26,688 nt of DNA from an uncultured Treponema sp. (GTDB lineage: Bacteria > Spirochaetota > Spirochaetia > Treponematales > Treponemataceae). Each line of letters begins with the position of its first letter. The first letter of the stretch is position 1. The translations under genes and the position numbers were made by a program. Shown here piece by piece: positions 7,479 through 14,664 of the stretch. Under the pieces are notes generated by a model, which was not told where the DNA came from, ran no database searches, and saw only the letters and a program-made list of their open reading frames with translations. The stretch is from positions 1 to 26,688 of the forward strand of contig CALBGU010000016.1 of the NCBI GenBank assembly GCA_937893155.1, written 5' to 3'.

Positions 7479-9410
7479 TCATTCCACCGTTACGGATTTT
7501 GCCAAATTTCGCGGCTTGTCGGGGTCATTTCCGCGCAAAACCGAGCAGTAATACGCGAAAAGCTGCGCGGGAATAACCGACAGCAATGGCGCAAAAGCAT
7601 CGTCCACTGCGGGAATCGAAACGTATTCTGCGCAGGACGAAAAATATCCCGTATCGTCTTGCGTGATAACCATCGTTGCCGCTCCGCGCGATTGCACTTC
7701 CACGATGTTGCTTGCGATTTTGTCAAAAAGCGCTTTTTGCGTGGCAACCGCCACAACCAGCGTGGACGGGTCAACGAGCGCAATCGGACCGTGCTTGAGT
7801 TCGCCCGCCGCAAACGATTCGCTGTGCATATAGCTCACCTCCTTGAGTTTTAAGGCACATTCCATACAAATCGCGCTGTCAAACTGACGACCGATGTAGA
7901 AAATCTTTTCTTTGTTGAATTGCTGAGACGCCAATTTCTGAATCTTCGATTGATTTTTGAGGATTTCTTCCACTTTTTCGGGGATTGCCTCAAGCTCGCG
8001 CAACGCCGACAGATAATCCTCGTGCGCTATCGTTCCTCGCACCGCCGCGCATTTGAGCGCAAGCAGATACATACACATCACCTGCGCGGTAAATGCCTTG
8101 GTTGACGCAACCGCGATTTCAGGACCTGCCCACGTGTACACCACATCGTCCGCCTCGCGCGAAATCGTGGAGCCGACGCAGTTCGTTACTGCCACAACCC
8201 GCGCTCCGTTCGCCTTGGCGAGCCGCATTGCCGCCAGCGTGTCTGCCGTTTCTCCCGACTGACTGATAACGATGAACAAATCGCTGGGGAACATTACGGG
8301 ATTGCGATAGCGGTATTCGCTCGCCACGTCCACCTCGACGGGAAGCCGCGCGAATTTCTCGAACACATATTTTGCCACCTGACCCGCGTAACTCGCCGTC
8401 CCGCACGCCGCAATGACCACGCGAGAAACGTTTTTCCAGAAATCAGGATTTTGCATTTCCTCAAAATTGATGTCGATGATGGTGCCGTTTTCGTCGCGGA
8501 CAAGACGCGGATTCATCGTATCGCGCAGGGCTTTGGGCTGCTCGTGGATTTCTTTTAGCATAAAATGCGAGTATCCGTCTTTTTTTGCGGCGGACACGTC
8601 CCAATCCACGTGAAATGGCGCGCGCACGATTTTTTCGCCGTTTTCGCTGAACAAATCAACGTGGTCGGCGTAGAGCACGGCAAGTTCTTTCTGCTCCAGA
8701 AAATACACGTCGCGGGTTCGCTCGATAATCGCGGGAACATCGCTCGCAATAAAATTTTCTCCCTTGCCCAGTCCCACGACCAGCGGACAATCTTTTCGCG
8801 CCACGACGATTCGGTCGGGGAAATCGCGGCAAATCACGGCGAGCGCGTATGAGCCTTCGAGCTTTTGAAGCGTCTGCTGCACGGCGGTGAAGATATTTTT
8901 TGATTTTTCGTAAAAATAATTCGTCAAATGCGCCACGACTTCCGTGTCCGTTTGGCTTCGGAACACGATACCTTGGCTTTGAAGCCACGAGCGCAGTTTT
9001 GCGTGATTTTCGATGATTCCGTTATGCACCACCGCAATCGACCCGCTTTCGTTGATGTGCGGATGCGCGTTTGTATCGCTCGGCTCGCCGTGCGTTGCCC
9101 ATCTCGTGTGCCCGATACCCACCGTGCCGGGCAAAACGGCGGCGGTTTTTTCCACGGCTTCGGCAAAAAATGCCTCGTTTTCTTTTTCTGCCGCGGCAGG
9201 TTCTTTTGCCGTCGATTCCTTAATAATGTCGTCGATGATTCGCTCTACCAAAAATTTAAGCGCGCCCTTTGTTTTTTTTACTATCAACTCATCGCCTGAA
9301 AGCACCGCAATTCCTGCGCTGTCGTAGCCGCGGTATTCGAGTTTTTTGAGCGCGTCCACCAAAATAGGTGTCGCATTTTTGCAACCGATGTATCCCACAA
9401 TTCCGCACAT
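7479..9410 (-). CDS. glmS: Glutamine--fructose-6-phosphate aminotransferase (isomerizing)
   Basis: A 643-residue cytoplasmic enzyme making glucosamine-6-phosphate from fructose-6-phosphate and glutamine, the entry step to peptidoglycan precursors. The class II glutaminase half begins MCGIVGYIG with nucleophile Cys2 exposed after Met removal, and has HTRWATHG and the VHNGIIEN block. Two SIS domains follow (ACGTASYAG and SQSGETADT; then LKLKEVSYMHSE and AAGELKHGP), ending in the typical DKPRNLAKSVTVE. It is about 35 residues longer than the E. coli enzyme because of an Ala/Glu-rich insertion at roughly residues 58-90, just before GIGHTRWATHG. CAGGAG lies six bases before ATG. No glmS ribozyme could fit recognisably in the 78-bp upstream gap. 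It leads the tight block with the SGNH, GS-like and ANTAR genes. Confidence 0.97.
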   Translation of the reverse strand: MCGIVGYIGCKNATPILVDALKKLEYRGYDSAGIAVLSGDELIVKKTKGALKFLVERIIDDIIKESTAKEPAAAEKENEAFFAEAVEKTAAVLPGTVGIGHTRWATHGEPSDTNAHPHINESGSIAVVHNGIIENHAKLRSWLQSQGIVFRSQTDTEVVAHLTNYFYEKSKNIFTAVQQTLQKLEGSYALAVICRDFPDRIVVARKDCPLVVGLGKGENFIASDVPAIIERTRDVYFLEQKELAVLYADHVDLFSENGEKIVRAPFHVDWDVSAAKKDGYSHFMLKEIHEQPKALRDTMNPRLVRDENGTIIDINFEEMQNPDFWKNVSRVVIAACGTASYAGQVAKYVFEKFARLPVEVDVASEYRYRNPVMFPSDLFIVISQSGETADTLAAMRLAKANGARVVAVTNCVGSTISREADDVVYTWAGPEIAVASTKAFTAQVMCMYLLALKCAAVRGTIAHEDYLSALRELEAIPEKVEEILKNQSKIQKLASQQFNKEKIFYIGRQFDSAICMECALKLKEVSYMHSESFAAGELKHGPIALVDPSTLVVAVATQKALFDKIASNIVEVQSRGAATMVITQDDTGYFSSCAEYVSIPAVDDAFAPLLSVIPAQLFAYYCSVLRGNDPDKPRNLAKSVTVE

Positions 9411-9488
9411 ATTTTTCTCCTGAAAATATATTTTCTGTTATTTTTGAGAATGTCGTTCAGAAAATCAAAACGGCATTTCAAAACCATT

Positions 9489-10694
9489 TTATATTATCGA
9501 ACGCAAACACGCAACAATTTTGCTGTCGTAAAGCTCTCCCTTTTTCTCAAGCTCGGCGATTGCGCTTTCTCGGTCGCGGATTTCGTGCCAGCCGCGGACG
9601 CTTGCAATCGACACATAGCTTTCGCACACGCGGATTAAACGCGCGATAAACGGAATTTCTGCGCTCGAAAGCCCTTCTGGATAGCCTGAGCCGTCGATAT
9701 TTTCGTGGTGGCTTTTTGCCGCGTCAATAAAAATCGCGCGGTATTCTTGCGGCACAAACGAAAGATATTTTGCGGCTTTCTCGGCGTGGCTTTTGAGCAT
9801 TTCGCGCTCTTCGTCGCCGATTTCGCGCGCAGAAAGCAATTCGGCGGGGAGCGACAAAAAGCCGGCGTCATACACCAAGGCGGCGCAATAATAGATAGAG
9901 GCAAGTTCCGCGGAGACACCCGAAGCATACGCGACTTTGTACACAAGCTCGGCAACGTTTCTGGAATGATTGCGGCGGAAGGTTGCCTCGTCGATTTTTT
10001 CGCCGAGCTGTTCGCACGTGCTGACCAAATCGGCAGGCGGGGGCGGCAGTTTTTTTGACATCGCGTACACGTCAACCACGCTTGCGTGACGAAGCCGCGC
10101 ATTGTTCTCGCGATTGAGCTTGAAAAGCCGCGCCAAAAGCAAAATGACCGCCAGCAAAAACGTGAGCATCAAAAGCACCACAACCACCACAATGGCAAGC
10201 ACGAACGTGCCGCGTCCTTTTTGCCGCGAAACTTCGCCTGCAAATGCGGAAAATACTCTGTGCAAAACGTTTGACTGCGCCGCTCGTCCGCTATAGGCAA
10301 TCTGCACGTCTTGCTCCGAATTATGCGTGCGCACAAGGCTCATAATCAGCTCGTTAATGCGCGCACTTTCCACCTGCGGATACAAAAACAACTTGGATTC
10401 CACGTCTTCAAGTGCGAGATATTCTTTGTCCTCGGCGATTTTTTGCAGATACGAAAAATAAATCGGTTCGGCGAGCAAAAGCACATTCACGGGAATAAAA
10501 TCGCGGGCTGAAGTGATAGCGAGCGCACGATTTATTTCGTCGTATGCCTCTTTATATTGGTTTGAAGAAAATTTTTCATTCGCTTTTACCAAAATTTTTT
10601 CGGTGCGCGAAAGCCGAGTGCAACCCGCAAAAATTGCCGTAAAAAACACCAATGCAAGCACAAACCAAAACGCAATTTTTTTGATTTTCTTCAT
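9489..10694 (-). CDS. Lipoprotein/transmembrane protein with degenerate HD-GYP domain
   Basis: A 401-residue protein. Residues 1-25 form a lipoprotein signal ending in IFAGC (Cys25). Residues about 26-160 are helical with a TPR-like start (NQYKEAYDEINRAL). A long hydrophobic helix spans about 163-192, and the C-terminal part is an HD-GYP-type phosphohydrolase domain. HHENIDGSGYPEGL (about 327-340) is the clear GYP signature, but the HD motif itself, usually HDIGK, reads YDAGF near residue 273, and the later Asp region reads RVCESY. Cyclic-di-GMP hydrolysis may therefore be lost, with a binding or signalling role left. The topology is consistent: lipid anchor and sensor outside, HD-GYP in the cytoplasm. 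GAGGG is near ATG 10694. The gene sits between the M30 lipoprotein and glmS. Confidence 0.85.
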   Translation of the reverse strand: MKKIKKIAFWFVLALVFFTAIFAGCTRLSRTEKILVKANEKFSSNQYKEAYDEINRALAITSARDFIPVNVLLLAEPIYFSYLQKIAEDKEYLALEDVESKLFLYPQVESARINELIMSLVRTHNSEQDVQIAYSGRAAQSNVLHRVFSAFAGEVSRQKGRGTFVLAIVVVVVLLMLTFLLAVILLLARLFKLNRENNARLRHASVVDVYAMSKKLPPPPADLVSTCEQLGEKIDEATFRRNHSRNVAELVYKVAYASGVSAELASIYYCAALVYDAGFLSLPAELLSAREIGDEEREMLKSHAEKAAKYLSFVPQEYRAIFIDAAKSHHENIDGSGYPEGLSSAEIPFIARLIRVCESYVSIASVRGWHEIRDRESAIAELEKKGELYDSKIVACLRSII

Positions 10695-10780
10695 TTTTTC
10701 CCTCGTTACTCCTTAAATGTATCACATTGTTGCCTTTTTTAAAATACTTTGCGCTGTTTCCACGCCTCTTTTTCGCCTTT

Positions 10781-12409
10781 TTATTCCGCAAACAGCCGCC
10801 ACACTTCCGCCGTGGGCTTTCCCGATACAATCGTGATGCTTGCCTCCTCGTTTTGTATCTTCCCTGCTTTTGAAAGCGTCATTCCGTACGGGCGAAGCTC
10901 CAGCCGTGCGTTAGGGGCAAAAAGAGTGCACCCCGAATAGCTAAAATACCCGTTTTGCACATACTCGGCATTTTGAGAAAGCCCCAGATTCCATAAATCA
11001 ATCGCCTTGAGAGCGAACGTGCCGTCAAAGACCGCGCGATTGTGCGAATACGGCGCGGATTTAAGCGCACAGCCCTGCGCATAGAGCAAGAGCATATCTT
11101 GAGCGGAAAATGCGGTTTTATTCACCGCGTTCACTGCCGAAAGCGCGCAGTCGAAGCCCGAAAAATCGTTGTGCGCCATTTCGTACAGCAATGCCGTGCC
11201 GCCAAAATTGCGCACAAGCCACGAACCGAACGCATAATTCGCCGCGTAAGACAGAATATCAAAATAGCCGTCAAAACTCTCGCGGTATTCCAGCCCGATT
11301 TCCGAATAATGCGCCTCAAAAAACGGAAGCCGCGCCGCCACGCTCTCGTCCGCAGGCACCCCAAGCGAATCCTGCAACATATCTTCGCACAAAAGCGACA
11401 TCATCTCTTCGTGAAACGCCGTGGTTGAAATGCCTTTTTGCATCGTTTTTACGCCGTAGCTGACCATGTGCTGAAACTCGTGCGCCAGCGTGGAATACGC
11501 CGATTCCCTCTTTTTTGCCACCGAAGCGGCATCAAGATAGATAAATTTTCCCTCGTTCGACGCGCACAATTCGGGATTTTTGTATTCAAAGCCCTGCCGA
11601 GAGAGATTTTTTGCGCTCGAAAAATAATCGCGGGAATAAAAATAGCCCTGCACCCCGCCGTCTGCGCCGCAATCCGCGCCGATGTCGTAAATCACGATGT
11701 TTACTCTCGGGTCGCGAGGTCGCATTTTCTCCCAGCCGTTGTCGCCGTAATGCGCATAGATTTCATCGCTTTCATGCCCAAAAATCGCCCGGATTTTCGG
11801 ACACATCTCATCGAATTTCGCTGCAATGTCCGCCGAAAGTTCCGCCGTGATGGGTGCGTTCTCGCTCTCGCCTGCAAAATTGCCGTCAACCACCCACACC
11901 AAGCATTCTGTGCCGATTGAACGAAGTGTTGCGCCCGCGAGTTTGTACACCGACAGCGATTGATTTTTGTCCACGAACAATTCCCGCCGCGTTTCGCCTT
12001 CGACCAGCGGCTGTGCAAAAAACGAGGGCGGCTCGGGCGTTTTTGCCGTGCGCGCGGGCTTTATGGATTGCGCCTTTATCATCGGCACACGAAGGCGGTG
12101 CGAACTAAAATCCAGCGTGCTAAACCGCTCATTTTGCATCGGCGGCGTGGCTCGCTCAATCCCTGAAAAATGAGCAATATACGACACATCTTCGGCTTTT
12201 ATCACGCTGTTCGTCGGATTGATTTTTATAAAATACAGCGATTTCCCGCTCACGTCCTCGCCAAAATAATCGCTCAAGCGAATCGTCTGGATTTTTTCGC
12301 CCGCACCTTCGTTTGTGTCTAGCGAACTGCACCCCGCAAACAGCATCGCGGCAAGGGCGAGTATGGTGCACAAAAAATGTGCTCTCGTTATATGATATGG
12401 GTTTCTCAT
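10781..12409 (-). CDS. Secreted lipoprotein metallopeptidase, M30 (hyicolysin)-like
   Basis: A 542-residue protein with a lipoprotein signal (residues 1-27, lipobox LFAGC, Cys27) and a central zinc-peptidase motif AHEFQHMVSYG (His310, Glu311, His314) followed about 20 residues later by FHEEMMSLLCED, which supplies the likely third ligand Glu. This pattern fits the M30 family described for staphylococcal hyicolysin and predicted in treponemes. It is expected on the outer or periplasmic surface. The region before the motif includes a well-spaced IYDIGADCG..GGVQGYFYSRDYF stretch typical of the family. The ribosome site before ATG 12409 is weak (AAAAAAAG only). The 171-bp gap upstream holds a dispersed repeat and no recognised gene; no clear terminator follows the stop. 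Confidence 0.85.
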   Translation of the reverse strand: MRNPYHITRAHFLCTILALAAMLFAGCSSLDTNEGAGEKIQTIRLSDYFGEDVSGKSLYFIKINPTNSVIKAEDVSYIAHFSGIERATPPMQNERFSTLDFSSHRLRVPMIKAQSIKPARTAKTPEPPSFFAQPLVEGETRRELFVDKNQSLSVYKLAGATLRSIGTECLVWVVDGNFAGESENAPITAELSADIAAKFDEMCPKIRAIFGHESDEIYAHYGDNGWEKMRPRDPRVNIVIYDIGADCGADGGVQGYFYSRDYFSSAKNLSRQGFEYKNPELCASNEGKFIYLDAASVAKKRESAYSTLAHEFQHMVSYGVKTMQKGISTTAFHEEMMSLLCEDMLQDSLGVPADESVAARLPFFEAHYSEIGLEYRESFDGYFDILSYAANYAFGSWLVRNFGGTALLYEMAHNDFSGFDCALSAVNAVNKTAFSAQDMLLLYAQGCALKSAPYSHNRAVFDGTFALKAIDLWNLGLSQNAEYVQNGYFSYSGCTLFAPNARLELRPYGMTLSKAGKIQNEEASITIVSGKPTAEVWRLFAE

Positions 12410-12417
12410 CTTTTTTT

Positions 12418-12433
12418 GTCATTCCGAACGTGT
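12418..12433 (+). repeat. Dispersed repeat fragment, TGTCATTCCGAACGTG
   Basis: This short copy matches the left end of the element at 4709-4747 at nearly every base (TGTCATTSCGAACGTG). It lies in the 171-bp gap 12410-12580, immediately upstream of the M30 lipoprotein gene. Downstream bases no longer match well. Confidence 0.5.
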
Positions 12434-12580
12434 TGTAGGTTTGCTTTCGACGCATTTTCAAAGCGCATAATGCACGTTTACTATATGATTTTTTTGCAAT
12501 TTGTGTAAAGCATACGATTTTTTGCCCATTCACAAAAATTTTTTCGCACATTTCGACTACGCTTAATGAGATGAAAAAGA

Positions 12581-13477
12581 TTATCGCCCAAAAAGCTCGC
12601 GGAGGGTTTCGTCGGTGGCTCTGCGGATTTTCCGTTTGATTTCGCCGCCGGTAACGTGTGCTTTTTGAATGAAACCGATGTTGTAAAATCCGAGCGCGTT
12701 TCCAGCCGAGTGGCAGGTAAAGCCGCTTTGATACGGTCCGTTTTGCAGCACGATTTCGGGCACCAATCCAATGCCGATTCCCAACTGCGCCATCGCCATA
12801 ATCGCTTCGTTGCCCTCGGCTTCGGCGGCAATGCGCGGGTGCACGTTGCGGCTGTGAATCCACGAATCAAAGCGTTGGCGCGCCAAACCCGCCTTGGGCA
12901 AAATCAGCGGCACGTCAGACACGATGTCTTGCGGTGCGCCGTGCACGGTTTCAAACGGTCCGCCCGTCGCCGCGGCAAACGTAAGCGGACTTTGGCACAC
13001 GCTAATGCAATTCAAGAGCGAAAATCCTTCGTCGGGGATTGCCGCCACCGCCAAATCTGCCGCGCCCGTTCTCACGCTTTCGGCGGCTCCTGCGGGGTCT
13101 CCCGTCTGCACGCTGAGATGAATGGCGGGATATTTTTCGGACAGCCGTTTTACGAATGCGGGCAAAATGGAATAGCACGCCGTAACCGACGCATACACGT
13201 TCAACGTTCCCGAAACCGTGTCGATTCCCGAAAAGCACTGCAAAAGCTCATCGCGTTCAAAGAGACATTTTTCGGCAAAACGCACGAATGTTTCTCCTGC
13301 TGCCGTCAGCGAAACACAGCGGTTGTCGCGCTCAAAAAGGGGTGTGCCGCATTCGCTTTCCACGCGCGAAATCAATCGGCTCAATGCCGAGGGACTCAAG
13401 TTTATTTTTGATGCCGCCTTCGAAAAATGCAATGTTTTGGAAAGCGCAGCGACCGCTTCAAGTTCAGCAAAATCCAT
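12581..13477 (-). CDS. LysR-family transcriptional regulator, IlvY-like
   Basis: A 298-residue DNA-binding regulator. The winged helix-turn-helix occupies residues about 3-62 (LHFSKAASKINLSPSALSRLISRVE), and the rest is a LysR effector-binding domain. Similarity to IlvY is strong through SVTACYSILP, TGDPA, GAADLAVAAIP and EGNEAIMAMAQLGIGIGLVPEIVLQN. IlvY controls ilvC, in branched-chain amino acid synthesis, in enterobacteria. No ilv gene lies in this window, so the target here is unknown and no symbol is given. A TATAGT box ends eight bases before ATG 13477, with GAGGG in between. The gene diverges from the secreted repeat protein gene, and LysR proteins often regulate such a divergent neighbour. 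Confidence 0.88.
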   Translation of the reverse strand: MDFAELEAVAALSKTLHFSKAASKINLSPSALSRLISRVESECGTPLFERDNRCVSLTAAGETFVRFAEKCLFERDELLQCFSGIDTVSGTLNVYASVTACYSILPAFVKRLSEKYPAIHLSVQTGDPAGAAESVRTGAADLAVAAIPDEGFSLLNCISVCQSPLTFAAATGGPFETVHGAPQDIVSDVPLILPKAGLARQRFDSWIHSRNVHPRIAAEAEGNEAIMAMAQLGIGIGLVPEIVLQNGPYQSGFTCHSAGNALGFYNIGFIQKAHVTGGEIKRKIRRATDETLRELFGR

Positions 13478-13485
13478 ATTCCCTC

Positions 13486-13491
13486 ACTATA
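13486..13491 (-). promoter_or_regulatory. Probable -10 box of the LysR gene
   Basis: On the minus strand TATAGT is followed by eight bases (GAGGGAAT) and then ATG 13477. Transcription would start at or just before the start codon. No convincing -35 was found at 16-18 bp. The match could be fortuitous. Confidence 0.35.
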
Positions 13492-13500
13492 GCACAAAAA

Positions 13501-13518
13501 ATGCGTTCTGTATGACAT
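13501..13518 (-). repeat. Dispersed repeat fragment in the LysR/secreted-protein gap
   Basis: On the minus strand the sequence ATGTCATACAGAACGCAT resembles TGTCATTCCGAACGTG at 12418 and TGTCATTGCGAACGTG at 4710. It lies upstream of the LysR -10 box in the 113-bp divergent intergenic region. The similarity is short and may be partly chance. Confidence 0.3.
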
Positions 13519-13590
13519 TTTTGCTCAAAAAGAATATCGCTCAATTTCTGGCACTTTTTAGCCGATACTGACTGTATTGGAGGAGCTGAT

Positions 13591-14421
13591 ATGAAAAAGC
13601 TATTGGCAGTTGCCTGCGTTTTGGGCACGACATTCACAGCATTTTCTTTTGACAAAGAAACGGTCGTACCTCAGGGAACGGTGAAATCTTATACAAAAAC
13701 AAATTACGCAATATCTTCAAAATTCGGCACTTTTTACCGCACTCCAGAAACAAAATATGTTCATACCTATAATATTGCAGGGCTTGAATCCGAGCGAACA
13801 GAACTGACGGGCACTGATGTGCTTACGGATAGGCTTTCGTTTCAGTACGATATGTCGAATACGTTGCTTTCAACCACGCTTTTTAATGCGGACGGTGTTC
13901 AGATTGAGCAGACAACGTACACCTATGACGCAGCGGGAAAAGTGAACACGGTGGAAGTTGTGAGCAAAGACGGCGTTCTTCTTTCCAAGACGGTGTACAA
14001 AACGGCGGACGGCAAAGAAGATAAATCCGAGTATAACGGCGAGGGTGCGCTCGAGAAAAAGACAATCACGGTGTTTGCCGACGACGGAAAAGCTACCGAG
14101 ATTTTTGTGTACTCAGGCGACGGAAATCTTTCGCAAAAACAGTCATTTAGTTATGATGTTTCGCGAAATCTTGCCGAAATTACTTATTACGGTGCAGATG
14201 GAAAGCGCACAAAGCGCGATTCGTATTTGTACAAGCCCGGGGAAACACACGCGACCGAGATTCAGGTTTTTGACAACGCGGATACGCTCCTTGAGCGAAA
14301 AATTTTGTCCTACGACGAAAAGGGCAACACAACCAAAATTTCAACGTACACCGTTTCTGAAAAGTTCGGTGAAACAGTTACGGAATTATCGGATATAGTG
14401 GAATATTCGTTCCAATATTAA
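13591..14421 (+). CDS. Secreted protein with YD/RHS-like beta repeats
   Basis: A 276-residue exported protein with a signal peptide at residues 1-20 (MKKLLAVACVLGTTFTAFSF) and no lipobox. From about residue 95 the chain is built of units of about 20-25 residues with the rhythm TYDAAGKV..VEVVSKDGVLLSKTVY, as in YD/RHS-type or similar beta-strand repeats. Such repeats are usually structural or binding elements; no enzyme motif is seen. GGAGGAG sits five bases before ATG 13591. A strong terminator follows the stop, so it is probably a single-gene transcript. It diverges from the LysR gene, which is a candidate regulator by position only. Confidence 0.8.
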   Translation: MKKLLAVACVLGTTFTAFSFDKETVVPQGTVKSYTKTNYAISSKFGTFYRTPETKYVHTYNIAGLESERTELTGTDVLTDRLSFQYDMSNTLLSTTLFNADGVQIEQTTYTYDAAGKVNTVEVVSKDGVLLSKTVYKTADGKEDKSEYNGEGALEKKTITVFADDGKATEIFVYSGDGNLSQKQSFSYDVSRNLAEITYYGADGKRTKRDSYLYKPGETHATEIQVFDNADTLLERKILSYDEKGNTTKISTYTVSEKFGETVTELSDIVEYSFQY

Positions 14422-14450
14422 ACACCATTACAAAAACTCCCCACATCCTT

Positions 14451-14491
14451 AAGCCAGCAGGCTGGATTCGTATCCTTCATGCTGGCTTTTT
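14451..14491 (+). terminator. Intrinsic terminator after the secreted repeat protein gene
   Basis: Arms AAGCCAGCA (14451-14459) and TGCTGGCTT (14480-14488) pair perfectly and are followed by a T-run. The loop contains a second small hairpin, GGAT-tcgt-ATCC. It resembles a tRNA T-arm at first sight but the rest of a tRNA is absent. Confidence 0.85.
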
Positions 14492-14622
14492 CGTGTCCAG
14501 TGAAAAAACGCGGCTTTTTGTGCGTTGAAAATCGTGCGGGATTTATCAAAAACGTGTCAATAAAAACTCTAGCGGAATCAGCGCAATCGATTAAAATAGA
14601 AATCACTTCTTGAAACACACAA

Positions 14623-14656
14623 CAGGCGAACATTTTAGCTCCGCCTGCTCGGAGGG
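14623..14656 (+). promoter_or_regulatory. Leader hairpin and ribosome-binding site of uxaB
   Basis: CAGGCG (14623-14628) pairs with CGCCTG (14642-14647) around a 13-base loop. The stem ends three bases before the Shine-Dalgarno GGAGGG (14651-14656), which lies eight bases before ATG 14665. It could affect translation or protect the mRNA end. No known riboswitch was recognised. The rest of 14492-14622 is gene-free; a TAAAAT at 14592-14597 is a possible -10 box without a good -35. Confidence 0.4.
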
Positions 14657-14664
14657 TTACTATA

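Noticed and set aside
9411..9488. glmS ribozyme upstream of glmS
   Set aside because: The gap is only 78 bp, A/T-rich, and lacks the conserved ribozyme core; such ribozymes are typical of Firmicutes.
13545..13575. Sigma-54-like motif CTGGCAC followed by AGCC before the secreted repeat protein gene
   Set aside because: The spacing between the GG and GC elements is one base too short and the second element is TAGC rather than TTGC.
14451..14491. Possible tRNA T-arm (GGATTCGTATCC)
   Set aside because: It is the inner loop of a terminator hairpin; no acceptor stem, anticodon arm or CCA-like end surrounds it.
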